A DNA stretch of 64,000 bases from Arthrobacter sp. StoSoilB5 (lineage in GTDB: Bacteria > Actinomycetota > Actinomycetes > Actinomycetales > Micrococcaceae). Shown here piece after piece: positions 25,905 through 34,220 of the stretch (positions are counted from its first letter, which is position 1; each line of letters opens with the position of its first letter). The notes beneath the pieces were generated by a model that saw nothing but the letters and a program-made list of their open reading frames with translations, was not told the origin of the DNA and searched no databases. The position numbers and the translations under genes are program-made. The stretch covers positions 3,968,001-4,032,000 of the forward strand of contig NZ_AP024646.1 of assembly GCF_019977235.1 (NCBI RefSeq), written 5' to 3'.

Positions 25905-25977
25905 CAGGGCAGACAGGACTCGAACCTGCAACCTGCGGTTTTGGAGACCGCTGCGCTACCAATTGCGCCACTACCCT
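25905..25977 (-). tRNA. tRNA-Trp (anticodon CCA)
   Basis: A full cloverleaf of 73 bases reads on the minus strand. The acceptor arms are AGGGTAG and CTGCCCT, the D-arm GCGC...GCGC, the anticodon arm GCGGT-CTCCAAA-ACCGC with CCA anticodon, and the T-arm GCAGG-TTCGAGT-CCTGT, which has one mismatch at its end. The CCA tail is not encoded. It lies 81 bases before secE. Confidence 0.97.
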
Positions 25978-26040
25978 ATGGATCGAATCCATGTTTCAGG
26001 CCGCACTTCAGCCTGTGGTGCTTTTCAACACCGGTGAACC

Positions 26041-26070
26041 AGTCTACGCAAGAACTTCGCGATAGTCGAA
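26041..26070 (-). promoter_or_regulatory. promoter for tRNA-Trp and secE
   Basis: TTCGAC (26065-26070) and TAGACT (26041-26046) are 18 bases apart on the minus strand. Transcription would begin about 57 bases before the mature tRNA end. Confidence 0.5.
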
Positions 26071-26106
26071 CCGGACTAATTCCGGGGCTTCAGGCCGCTG
26101 ATGAAT

Positions 26107-26135
26107 CAATGTGAGCAGCATTATCAGTCACATTG
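26107..26135. promoter_or_regulatory. inverted repeat upstream of the aminotransferase, candidate operator
   Basis: CAATGTGA and TCACATTG form perfect 8-bp arms with a 13-base centre, about 100 bases before the aminotransferase start and 60 bases upstream of the tRNA-Trp promoter. The TGTGA/TCACA ends recall CRP-type sites, but the spacer is too long for one; a dimeric regulator or a hairpin are the alternatives. Confidence 0.4.
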
Positions 26136-26233
26136 TCCAGCAGGCGCCCGGGAGCTCCGCAGAACAGCATAAGGTAGTTTACGTCGAATCCCATCATCCA
26201 GCCCACGAGCTGCCTGCGAAGAACGGTACATAG

Positions 26234-27463
26234 ATGTCTGCCGGAACACCTGCCGCCCGCATTTCACAACGAATCTCCGCTATTGCCGAGTCCGCCACCC
26301 TTGCCGTTGACGCCAAGGCCAAGGCACTGAAGGCCGCGGGGCGCCCCGTGATTGGTTTCGGTGCCGGAGAACCTGATTTCCCGACCCCCGATTACATCGT
26401 CAAAGCTGCCATCGAAGCCGCTGGGCAGCCGAAGTACCACCGCTACTCCCCTGCTGCCGGCCTTCCCGAGCTGAAGAAGGCCATCGCCGAGAAGACCTTC
26501 CGGGACTCCGGCTACAAGGTAGACCCGTCCCAGGTCCTAGTAACCAATGGCGGCAAGCAGGCCGTCTACAACACCTTCGCTACGCTGGTGGATCCGGGCG
26601 ACGAAGTCATCATCCCTACTCCGTTCTGGACTACTTATCCGGAAGCCATCCGCTTGGCCGGTGGCGTTCCCGTGGAGGTCTTCGCCGGACCTGAACAGGG
26701 CTACCTGGTGACCATCGAGCAACTTGAAGCCGCTGTTACGGACAAGACCAAGATCCTGCTTTTCGTCTCCCCGTCCAACCCCACCGGCGCCGTATACAGC
26801 CCGGAGCAGGTTGCGGAGATCGGCAAGTGGGCCGCTTCCAAGGGCCTGTGGGTGGTCACGGATGAAATCTACGAGCACCTGACCTATGACGGCGTTGAGT
26901 TCACATCCATCGCCACGGCCGCCCCGGAGCTGGGCGACAAAGTTGTCATCCTCAACGGTGTGGCCAAGACCTATGCCATGACCGGATGGCGCGTCGGCTG
27001 GATGATCGGCCCGGCCGACGTCATCAAGGCCGCCACCAACCTGCAGTCGCACGCGACCTCCAACGTCTCCAACATCATGCAGGTCGCCGCTGCGGCTGCC
27101 CTCACAGGCCCGCTGACCGCCGTCGACGAGATGAAGGTTGCCTTCGACCGCCGCCGGAAGGCGATCGTTGCCGGCCTGAACGCGATCGAAGGCGTGGAAT
27201 GCCCGACGCCGACAGGCGCCTTCTACGTCTACGCGGACGTCCGTGGACTGCTGGGTAAGGAATTCGAGACCTCCAACGGTCCGGTCCGCCCCACGACATC
27301 CGCAGAACTCGCCACGTTGATCCTGGACGAGGTTGAGGTAGCTGTCGTTCCCGGCGAGGCATTCGGCCCGTCCGGCTACGTTCGCCTGTCCTACGCACTC
27401 GGTGACGAAGACCTGGCAGAAGGCGTCCGCCGGATCCAGGAATTCCTGGGCAAGGCAAAATAA
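26234..27463 (+). CDS. class I PLP-dependent aminotransferase (aspartate-type)
   Basis: The 409-residue enzyme belongs to fold-type I aminotransferases of the AspC/AspAT subgroup Ib. The PLP-forming Lys245 lies in [16 protein letters not shown]. Other landmarks are [15 protein letters not shown] near residue 40, the [10 protein letters not shown] block with the Asn that touches the cofactor, the TDEIYEHL aspartate motif, and the C-terminal Arg in YVRLSYAL that binds the substrate carboxylate. It most likely makes or uses aspartate and glutamate. It stands alone, reading away from tRNA-Trp, and ends in a bidirectional terminator. Confidence 0.93.
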   Translation: MSAGTPAARISQRISAIAESATLAVDAKAKALKAAGRPVIGFGAGEPDFPTPDYIVKAAIEAAGQPKYHRYSPAAGLPELKKAIAEKTFRDSGYKVDPSQVLVTNGGKQAVYNTFATLVDPGDEVIIPTPFWTTYPEAIRLAGGVPVEVFAGPEQGYLVTIEQLEAAVTDKTKILLFVSPSNPTGAVYSPEQVAEIGKWAASKGLWVVTDEIYEHLTYDGVEFTSIATAAPELGDKVVILNGVAKTYAMTGWRVGWMIGPADVIKAATNLQSHATSNVSNIMQVAAAAALTGPLTAVDEMKVAFDRRRKAIVAGLNAIEGVECPTPTGAFYVYADVRGLLGKEFETSNGPVRPTTSAELATLILDEVEVAVVPGEAFGPSGYVRLSYALGDEDLAEGVRRIQEFLGKAK

Positions 27464-27474
27464 ACGGCAATGCA

Positions 27475-27510
27475 AAACGCTCCCTCACCTCGTTAGGTGA
27501 GGGAGCGTTT
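27475..27510. terminator. bidirectional terminator between aminotransferase and response regulator
   Basis: AAACGCTCCCTCACCT and its exact complement (16 bp) enclose a CGTT loop. A-rich on one side and T-rich on the other, it serves both converging genes. Confidence 0.9.
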
Positions 27511-27571
27511 CCCTCTAAGCCGCGATATGTGAGAGAGCGTTGAGGAAAACGGCCTTGGAAGTGATAGCGGA

Positions 27572-28246
27572 TCAGAGGAGGCGGCGCTCGGCGGCCCACT
27601 TGGTGAGTTCGTGGCGGCTGGACAGCTGCAGTTTGCGGAGGACGGCAGACACATGGGTTTCCACTGTCTTGATGGAAATGAACAACTCCTTGGCCACTTC
27701 CTTGTAGCTGTACCCGCGCGCGATGAGCCGCATCACTTCCAGTTCACGGGCCGAGAGGCGGTCCAGTTCGTCGTCCGCGATGTCAGCCGGTGCCGTCCCG
27801 AAGGCGTCCAGCACGAAGCCGGCGAGGCGCGGCGAGAAGACGGCGTCACCATCGGCCACGCGGATCACGGCATCGGAAATCTCGGCACCGGAAATCGTCT
27901 TGGTGACATAGCCACGCGCACCCGCCCGGATCACTGCCACCACGTCCTCAGCTGCGTCTGAAACGCTCAGGGCCAGGAAGCTGGTGGTGCCCAACAGCGT
28001 GGAAGACCCAGCGATGACCTCGCGGCCCCCACCGCCAAGGCCACCGGGAAGGTGGACATCCAGGAGGACAACCTCAGGGCGGGTCTCGGCGATGACGGAG
28101 ATAGCCTGCTCCACGGTGCCTGCCTCGCCCACGACGTCCATGCGGTGGTCGAGATCAGCTTTTAGTCCGGAACGGAAGATCGTATGGTCATCGACGATCA
28201 CCACTCGTACCCTGCGCGGCTCGCTGCTTTGGGTGGTGTTGTTCAT
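27572..28246 (-). CDS. LuxR-family (NarL-type) response regulator
   Basis: The 224-residue protein has an N-terminal receiver domain with the acidic pair DD at residues 19-20, the phospho-acceptor Asp63 in LLDVHLPGG, and the conserved lysine in YVTKTISG. A C-terminal LuxR HTH starts near LSARELEVMRLIARGYSYKEVA. It would regulate transcription when phosphorylated by the kinase encoded just upstream; the two genes overlap by four bases (ATGA). The partner cluster across the divergent region, with PspC and LiaF-like proteins, suggests cell-envelope stress as the signal, by analogy with LiaR and VraR. That last point is inference. Confidence 0.93.
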   Translation of the reverse strand: MNNTTQSSEPRRVRVVIVDDHTIFRSGLKADLDHRMDVVGEAGTVEQAISVIAETRPEVVLLDVHLPGGLGGGGREVIAGSSTLLGTTSFLALSVSDAAEDVVAVIRAGARGYVTKTISGAEISDAVIRVADGDAVFSPRLAGFVLDAFGTAPADIADDELDRLSARELEVMRLIARGYSYKEVAKELFISIKTVETHVSAVLRKLQLSSRHELTKWAAERRLL

Positions 28247-29787
28247 GGCCCGGGTTCTCCATTCCGTACGTCGCCGCTGCGGACGTCACTAGCGCGCACG
28301 TCTCCGCCATCAGCACTTATCGCGGGCAGGGCCAGGCGGACTTCGGTCCCGTCACTGCTGCTGCTGATGGTTGCCGTGCCTCCATGCCGTTTCATGCGGC
28401 CGATGATTGATTCCTTGACGCCCAGCCTGTCATGGGGGACGGTATCGGGGTCGAAACCGGGACCGCGATCCTTGATGAAGACCTCGGTGCCGCCTCCGGC
28501 GCTCTCCATGTAGACGGAGACGGTTCCGCCGCCGTGGCGGGCAGCGTTGAGCATCGCTTCCCTGGCCGCCTGGACCAGGGCCTCGTGCCTGTCCGTCATG
28601 TCGGCGTCGCCTACGGTAACCACCTCTACGGCATGGCCCAGGGCATCCTCGACTTCGGCGGCTACGGCCTTGATTCGCTCAGCCAGCAATCCGGCATCCT
28701 TGGCAGGGTCAGTGAAGAGCCAGGATCGCAATTCACGTTCCTGGGCCCTCGCCAGCCGAACAACGTCCTGCTCCGAGCCTGCCCTGCGCTGGATCAGTGC
28801 AAGGGTCTGCAACACCGAATCGTGCAGGTGGGCTGCGATCTCTGCGCGCTCCGTTTCCCTGACACGCCCTGCACGTTCGGTTTCGAGGTCCTTCCAGAAT
28901 TTCAGCCCCCAGGGCAGAAGGACCAACGCAACGCCGCCCAGGACAGCAACGGATGCCAGGAGCGCCAGCCACGTCTGTTCCCAGGATCCCGATCCTGACA
29001 CCATCACCAGGACACCGGCCACCACCAACGCAAGGCCAGCGGCCAGCCGCACCCATCCACCGGCCTGGTCAGCCTTGGTTTTGTCCACCAACCCCGCCCT
29101 GCGGGTCTCGTCTAGTTGCATCCACGCGATCGCAGCCCCGCCCAGGATGGCCGCAGCCGGAATCAACGTTCCCAAGGGGACATCGACCCCGAACTGGCGC
29201 GCGATCAAAATCACAGCGACCAGGAGCAGGCCGGCACCGAGCAGGATCTCCTTGCCGTACTGGATACGCCGGAAGCTGAAGCGGGAAGTCGGTAGCGCGG
29301 CGCTACCTGCTGCGGGCCATTCGCCTGCAGCAGCAGCTGGGCTGCCGGCCCCCGTGTTACCCGCCGGTGGGATACCGGCCCCTGGAGTGCTGGCCGCTGT
29401 CATGCCAGCCCCTATGCTGCCGGCCCCTGTGCTATCGGCTGACAGCGGGTTTCCACCCACCGCAGGAGCGCCGCCCCCCAAAGCCATGGGTCCGGCGTCG
29501 GGCGCCTTAAGAACAGCGTTCGGGGGCGGCACAAGGCTGACCGCGGGAGCAATGGGCGACGCCGGGCGGCGTGCATTGCGCCGCGCGCTCTCATCAGCGG
29601 TGGGAACCATGGTCCACAGCCAGGCATAGAAGGCCAGTCCTGCTCCCCCGGCGAAGCAGGCAAGGACCATGCCCAGCCGCACATACTTCACTGGCCAGCC
29701 CAAATGGTCGGCCAGTCCACTGCACACGCCGGCGATCATGCGGTCGCTGCTGCGGACCAGCGGCGGGCGTTGTACAGCGGTTGTCAT
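28243..29787 (-). CDS. sensor histidine kinase with N-terminal PspC domain
   Basis: The 514-residue kinase starts at MTTAVQRPPLVRSS, four codons inside the open frame. Residues 10-65 form a PspC domain (RMIAGVCSGLADHLGW with one TM helix). A Gly/Ala/Pro-rich linker of about 100 residues follows, with recurring GAG units, then four or so TM helices between about 180 and 295. The HisKA_3 motif HLHDSVLQTL places the phospho-accepting His at 322, and the HATPase has REAMLNAARHGGG and DRGPGFD boxes. It is translationally coupled to the response regulator gene. This PspC-first layout is a known actinobacterial kinase type, but its ligand is unknown. Confidence 0.92.
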   Translation of the reverse strand: MTTAVQRPPLVRSSDRMIAGVCSGLADHLGWPVKYVRLGMVLACFAGGAGLAFYAWLWTMVPTADESARRNARRPASPIAPAVSLVPPPNAVLKAPDAGPMALGGGAPAVGGNPLSADSTGAGSIGAGMTAASTPGAGIPPAGNTGAGSPAAAAGEWPAAGSAALPTSRFSFRRIQYGKEILLGAGLLLVAVILIARQFGVDVPLGTLIPAAAILGGAAIAWMQLDETRRAGLVDKTKADQAGGWVRLAAGLALVVAGVLVMVSGSGSWEQTWLALLASVAVLGGVALVLLPWGLKFWKDLETERAGRVRETERAEIAAHLHDSVLQTLALIQRRAGSEQDVVRLARAQERELRSWLFTDPAKDAGLLAERIKAVAAEVEDALGHAVEVVTVGDADMTDRHEALVQAAREAMLNAARHGGGTVSVYMESAGGGTEVFIKDRGPGFDPDTVPHDRLGVKESIIGRMKRHGGTATISSSSDGTEVRLALPAISADGGDVRASDVRSGDVRNGEPGP

Positions 29788-29912
29788 GTACCAATCCAAA
29801 CACGGATCAGGGTTGCCCGGACCTGAAACCAGCCTTCTTGGGGGGTCCCTCAGGGATCATTCAGGGTATCCCCCAGTAGAGGGCAAGGGATCCCGGACGG
29901 CAGGATCGAAGT

Positions 29913-31418
29913 ATGAACGCGAACAGCATGAACCCAGAGGGATCGGGAACGCCTGGCAACGCCGGCACGCCTGATTCCAGCGCCAACGCTGGTGCCTCCG
30001 CCGGCGCCCCCGGGGAACCTTCCCCTCGCTCTTATCCTTCTTCCGATGCCGGTCCCGATGTACTCCCTACTGCACCCCAGCAGAACTTCTTCGACTGGAT
30101 CCGCAGCCAGGGCATCCGCCGCGGGCCGGACCGCTGGATTGGTGGCGTCTCCAGCGGAGTGGCCCACCGGTTCGGCATCGACCCCCTCATTGTTCGGGGC
30201 ATCTTCATCGTCCTGGCACTCTTCGCAGGCATTGGCGTCCTCCTCTACGGCCTGGCGTGGGCCTTGCTGCCTGAACCTGACGGCCGCATCCACGTTCAGG
30301 AAGCAGCGGCAGGGCGTTGGTCGGGCGGCATGACCGGTGCGTTGATCACCACGATTATCGGCTTGCCCGGCCTGGGCCGCGGATTCTGGGGTTGGGGCTG
30401 GAACGGCCTTCCCGGCCTGTTGTGGACGCTCTTCTGGATGGGCGCCGTCATCTACCTCATCTACTTCCTGGTGCAACGAAACAAAGGCCCCAAGATCGCC
30501 CAACCCATGAACCAGCAGAACTTTGCTTCCACCTCCTACGGAACGGCTACGGCTTACGGAGCCCCCACAGCTGGCGGAACCCCCGCCGCTACCGCGACCA
30601 ACACTGTTCCCGGGACCAATAGCGGCGTGCCGGTGTACGGCCCAGGCCAGCCAGGCACCAAGCCTGTGGCTGGTTCCTATGGGCCATCAGGCACGCGGCC
30701 GCCCTACGGCCCCACTCCGCCCCAGGGCGGCCAGCCATTTAGCGGCCAGCCTCACAACGGTGAACCCAAGCCTCCCCGCGCCAGACGCAAGGGTCCCGGG
30801 CCAGCGATAGTAGCGGTCACTGCGGGTGTGGCACTGCTGGCCGGGGGCACACTGAAAGCGTTGGACACCGGCAACATCATCGATCTCGGCAACGCAGCCA
30901 ACGCCGTGGTGTGGGCTACGGGCGCAGCCGTACTGGGCTTGGGCATCCTCATCGCAGGATTGCGGGGACGGACCGCCGGTTTCCTCGGCTTCCTGGCAGT
31001 AGTGGCTTTGATCATCGGTGGAATCTTCAACGTTGTCCCAAGGAATGGCGATCGCTTCGCGTTCCATGACGTGAACTGGGCACCCGTAAGCATCGAGCAG
31101 GCGCGGCAAGGCGTCGACGTCACCGGCGGCCAGGGCACAGTGAATCTGGGCGACCTGGACCTGACGCCTCCGCTGATCACCGAGATCGTGGTCCCCGTGG
31201 ACGCCACCTTCAGCAACGTCACGGTCATCATCCCTGACGACGTCCCTGTCGAGGTCAGGGCGGATATGACATTCGGCAACCTCAACGAACACGGCACGGA
31301 CCGCGGCGGTCGGCTCCAGGACGAGCGGACGGTCTATAACGCCGACAAGCCCGGGGCCAACCTCGTGGTGAAGATCGATGGCACTTTCAGCAACGTGACC
31401 GTCCGGGAAGGAAACTGA
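29913..31418 (+). CDS. LiaF-like membrane protein with PspC domain
   Basis: The 501-residue protein has a low-complexity Asn/Gly/Ser/Pro N-terminus, a PspC domain near residues 66-125 (GPDRWIGGVSSGVAHRFGID plus a TM helix), more membrane helices, a second Gly/Pro/Tyr-rich stretch near 200-290, three helices near 293-380, and a C-terminal beta-rich domain (DATFSNVTVIIPDDVPVEV) like the LiaF/cell-wall-active antibiotic response domain. LiaF inhibits the LiaS kinase in Firmicutes; by position, opposite the PspC kinase, this protein could play that part here. The ATG has AGGA 7 bases upstream. It is 126 bases from the kinase start. Confidence 0.85.
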   Translation: MNANSMNPEGSGTPGNAGTPDSSANAGASAGAPGEPSPRSYPSSDAGPDVLPTAPQQNFFDWIRSQGIRRGPDRWIGGVSSGVAHRFGIDPLIVRGIFIVLALFAGIGVLLYGLAWALLPEPDGRIHVQEAAAGRWSGGMTGALITTIIGLPGLGRGFWGWGWNGLPGLLWTLFWMGAVIYLIYFLVQRNKGPKIAQPMNQQNFASTSYGTATAYGAPTAGGTPAATATNTVPGTNSGVPVYGPGQPGTKPVAGSYGPSGTRPPYGPTPPQGGQPFSGQPHNGEPKPPRARRKGPGPAIVAVTAGVALLAGGTLKALDTGNIIDLGNAANAVVWATGAAVLGLGILIAGLRGRTAGFLGFLAVVALIIGGIFNVVPRNGDRFAFHDVNWAPVSIEQARQGVDVTGGQGTVNLGDLDLTPPLITEIVVPVDATFSNVTVIIPDDVPVEVRADMTFGNLNEHGTDRGGRLQDERTVYNADKPGANLVVKIDGTFSNVTVREGN

Positions 31419-31419
31419 C

Positions 31420-31845
31420 ATGAGCACGAACGAGCCAAGCAACGCACGCGAAGCAGCGGCAACCGGCAGTGACGCCAAGAATCCACTGGACACCGGTCCG
31501 TTCACCAAGGAAAACAACAACAAGCCAACCGAAGCCCTGCCACGGGAAGCTAGGCCGCAGGAGCCTGCTCCTACACCGAGGCTGCAGCCAATACCCCTCA
31601 CGCCGCCGCTGGAACCCAGCTACCAAGGCGAACGGAACATCGGCGACGACGAACCACAGAACGCGCGGATCGGCACCGTTGTTTGGGGCTTGATTGTGAT
31701 TGCCCTGTCCGCCTTGTTGATCATCTCCACCCTTGGTTGGGTGGTCCTGGACGGAACGTATGTGCTGATCGGCCTCATGATCGGTGCGGGCGCGGCCCTG
31801 GTCATCGGAGGGCTGCTCGCCGCCCGCAAGGGTGCCGGCACGTGA
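31420..31845 (+). CDS. two-TM membrane protein of the PspC/LiaF cluster
   Basis: The 141-residue product has a disordered, Pro/Asn/Glu-rich first 80 residues and then two transmembrane helices (about 85-105 and 113-135), ending in a short basic tail. No catalytic motif is visible. Its ATG follows the LiaF-like gene's stop codon by one base, so it is surely co-transcribed and probably coupled. I do not recognise the family; it may be an accessory subunit of the envelope-stress system. Confidence 0.75.
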   Translation: MSTNEPSNAREAAATGSDAKNPLDTGPFTKENNNKPTEALPREARPQEPAPTPRLQPIPLTPPLEPSYQGERNIGDDEPQNARIGTVVWGLIVIALSALLIISTLGWVVLDGTYVLIGLMIGAGAALVIGGLLAARKGAGT

Positions 31846-31876
31846 CAAAGCAACCACAACAAGGAAGTCTGTAGCC

Positions 31877-32125
31877 ATGGACAAGTTCTTCAGCATCGTC
31901 AGGGGCTTCGGCCTGAAGCGTGGACCCCAGCGCTGGTTGGGTGGCGTCTGCGGTGGTATCGCAGCGAAGCTCAACGTGGACGTGGCATATGTCCGGGTAG
32001 CTTTCCTGCTTTTCTGCCTGTTGCCCGGGCCAGCCTTGGTGTTCTATATCCTCGCCTGGCTTATCCTGCCGGATCAGAGCAACAAGATAGCGCTGGAATC
32101 GTTCATCAGCCAGCGTTCCCGGTAG
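31877..32125 (+). CDS. small stand-alone PspC domain protein
   Basis: The 82-residue protein is little more than a PspC domain: GPQRWLGGVCGGIAAKLNVD, then a hydrophobic helix LLFCLLPGPALVFYILAWLI. The start MDKFFSIVRG is chosen because AAGGAAG lies about 10 bases ahead and homologous PspC proteins begin there. It is the third gene of the operon and the third PspC domain in the cluster. PspC proteins sense or respond to inner-membrane stress; here it could interact with the PspC domains of the kinase or the LiaF-like protein. A terminator follows. Confidence 0.9.
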   Translation: MDKFFSIVRGFGLKRGPQRWLGGVCGGIAAKLNVDVAYVRVAFLLFCLLPGPALVFYILAWLILPDQSNKIALESFISQRSR

Positions 32126-32161
32126 TCCCATACCGATTGGCGACTTCGACGCCAGCGACAC

Positions 32162-32189
32162 AAAGCGCCCCGCAGCAGCGGGGCGCTTT
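32162..32189 (+). terminator. terminator of the PspC operon
   Basis: AAAGCGCCCCGC and its complement (12 bp) close an AGCA loop, followed by TTTCGTTGTTTTCG on the plus strand. Confidence 0.9.
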
Positions 32190-32242
32190 CGTTGTTTTCG
32201 GAGATATTTCCAATACCGCACGCCGGGTTCGAAGGTAACCAT

Positions 32243-32273
32243 TTGTGTCCCACCCCACATCCACGTCTACAAT
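32243..32273 (+). promoter_or_regulatory. candidate pfkA promoter
   Basis: TTGTGT (32243-32248) and TACAAT (32268-32273) are 19 bases apart, giving a leader of about 50 bases before pfkA. Confidence 0.4.
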
Positions 32274-32331
32274 CGTTGGGAGCTCAGCGTGGCGCTCTAC
32301 ACGTATTCCTCCAAGCCATGAGTGAGCAAAC

Positions 32332-33357
32332 ATGAAAATTGGCATTCTTACCAGCGGTGGCGACTGCCCCGGACTCAACGCAGTAATCCGGGGAGCCGTC
32401 CTCAAGGGGATCGCAATCCACGGCCAGGAGTTCGTGGGTTTCAAGGACGGCTGGCGCGGCGTTGTGGAAGGTGATGTCATCGACATCCCCCGCACCTTGG
32501 TCCGCGGTATCGCCAAGCAGGGCGGCACCATCCTGGGCACCTCCCGCACCAACCCGTTTGAAAACGGTGGCGGCCCGGATGTCATCAAGGCCCACATGGA
32601 ACGCCTGGGCATTGACGCCATCATCGCAATTGGTGGCGAAGGCACGCTGGCGGCGGCAAAACGGCTCACCGATGCCGGTCTGAAAATTGTCGGGGTTCCC
32701 AAGACCGTGGACAACGACCTCGACGCAACGGACTACACCTTCGGCTTCGATACGGCAGTAGAAATCGCCACCGAAGCAATCGACCGCCTCCGCACCACGG
32801 GTGAGTCCCACCACCGCTGCATGATCGCCGAGGTCATGGGCCGCCACGTCGGATGGATCGCCCTGCATGCGGGAATGGCCGCTGGCGCGCACGCCATCCT
32901 TATCCCCGAACAGACCGTCAGCATCGAGCAGATCACTGAATGGGTCCAGGAAGCCCACGACCGTGGCCGCGCGCCGCTGGTAGTGGTAGCTGAGGGCTTC
33001 GTTCCGGACCACATGGAATCTCCCCACTCCGAACGCGGGCTGGACACGTTTGGCCGGCCTCGCCTGGGTGGAATCGCAGACCAGCTCGCACCGGAAATCG
33101 AAGCACGCACAGGCATCGAGACCCGCGCCACTATTCTTGGCCACATCCAGCGGGGTGGCGTACCGACTGCCTATGACCGCGTCCTGGCCACCCGTCTGGG
33201 CATGGCGGCCATCGATTCAGTGGTGGAGGGCCGTTGGGGCACCATGGTGGCCCTCAAGGGGACAGATATCTCCCACGTTGGCTTTGAAGAAGCGCTTGGC
33301 AAGCTCAAGACCGTTCCACAGCACCGCTACGACGAAGCGTCGGTGCTGTTCGGCTAG
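32332..33357 (+). CDS. pfkA: 6-phosphofructokinase
   Basis: The enzyme phosphorylates fructose 6-phosphate to fructose 1,6-bisphosphate in glycolysis. The 341-residue protein has the N-terminal GILTSGGDCPGLNAVI nucleotide loop, the GGEGTL motif with Gly104 (typical of ATP users; PPi users carry Asp there) and Lys124 in VPKTVDND, a combination known from actinobacterial ATP-PFKs. The MGRHVGWIAL segment binds substrate. The start follows a promoter-like TACAAT. A GNAT gene begins 9 bases after its stop. ATP preference is inferred from residue 104. Confidence 0.95.
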   Translation: MKIGILTSGGDCPGLNAVIRGAVLKGIAIHGQEFVGFKDGWRGVVEGDVIDIPRTLVRGIAKQGGTILGTSRTNPFENGGGPDVIKAHMERLGIDAIIAIGGEGTLAAAKRLTDAGLKIVGVPKTVDNDLDATDYTFGFDTAVEIATEAIDRLRTTGESHHRCMIAEVMGRHVGWIALHAGMAAGAHAILIPEQTVSIEQITEWVQEAHDRGRAPLVVVAEGFVPDHMESPHSERGLDTFGRPRLGGIADQLAPEIEARTGIETRATILGHIQRGGVPTAYDRVLATRLGMAAIDSVVEGRWGTMVALKGTDISHVGFEEALGKLKTVPQHRYDEASVLFG

Positions 33358-33366
33358 GCTGAATCC

Positions 33367-34116
33367 ATGACTCTTGAGCCCACGTCCGCTGCCATTGTCC
33401 AGCTGGCGTGGGCTCGCCATTTGGGGTTCGAAGACCATGCTTTCGCCACCGCTGCCGCCCGGGTCACCACTTCATCGGCGGACCCCAGCGACCCCTCAAA
33501 CCGCATCACCCGCGCCGATGAGTCGGCGCGGGCGGTTGTTTTCCTGCGCCTTTTTGGTGCCTCAGCGCTGGTTGGGCCCCAATGGGTCCTCGATGCAGCC
33601 GCTGAAATTCCTGACACCGAACTTGCCCAGCACGTCACGCTGCTGACCCTCACGCGGTCGCATGGTGGACATGGCCTTGGGTCCTCAGCCCTGTTTTTCG
33701 CCGACGATCTCCCGCTCAATCAACCCTCCGAAGACCTCACTGTCTCGCGAGGAAACCCGGAGGCGATCGCGTTGGAAGGGCTGTGCCCTCCGGATGACGT
33801 CAATGAAGTGGGCCTGCAAGCCCTTGAGCACCGCTTTACCATCATGCATCCCGAAGAAGAGAAACCCACTCCCGTGGCGTGCGGCGCCTACTCCGAGTGG
33901 GAGGGAATCCTGGCCAACATGGGCGTCCTGGTAGCACCCCCATGGCGTCGGAGGGGCCTGGGAACGCTGGCTGCATCGATCGCTGCCCACGAAGCCCTGG
34001 CGGCGGGACTGACGCTCCAGTGGAAGGCCGATGTCAGCAACAGCGGCGCGCTGGCAATGGCGCGTAGCTTGGGATTCGCCACTGGCGGACTCCATGCGAG
34101 CGTGCTGCTCGGCTGA
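33367..34116 (+). CDS. GNAT family acetyltransferase
   Basis: The 249-residue product has an unrecognised N-terminal half and a C-terminal GNAT domain. The acetyl-CoA loop is VAPPWRRRGLGTLAASIAAH near residues 195-215, preceded by a beta strand, NMGVLV, and followed by SNSGALAMARSLGF, a typical last motif. It begins 9 bases after pfkA and is likely in the same transcript, though no functional link is evident. Substrate is unknown. Confidence 0.85.
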   Translation: MTLEPTSAAIVQLAWARHLGFEDHAFATAAARVTTSSADPSDPSNRITRADESARAVVFLRLFGASALVGPQWVLDAAAEIPDTELAQHVTLLTLTRSHGGHGLGSSALFFADDLPLNQPSEDLTVSRGNPEAIALEGLCPPDDVNEVGLQALEHRFTIMHPEEEKPTPVACGAYSEWEGILANMGVLVAPPWRRRGLGTLAASIAAHEALAAGLTLQWKADVSNSGALAMARSLGFATGGLHASVLLG

Positions 34117-34180
34117 CAAGAACCGAACCGGCCCAGCTTTGGTCTTGGCTAGCACTAGTCCTGCCCATATGTCCGGGTCA

Positions 34181-34205
34181 GGACCAGCCAAAAGTGGGCT
34201 GGTCC
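34181..34205. terminator. terminator between GNAT and drug exporter genes
   Basis: GGACCAGCC pairs with GGCTGGTCC (9 bp) around a seven-base loop between two converging genes. The T-run is poor on both sides. Confidence 0.6.
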
Positions 34206-34220
34206 CGGCCGTTTGCCACG

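Noticed and set aside
26107..26135. CRP site upstream of the aminotransferase
   Set aside because: The half-sites TGTGA/TCACA match, but a CRP site needs a 6-base spacer and here it is over twice that.
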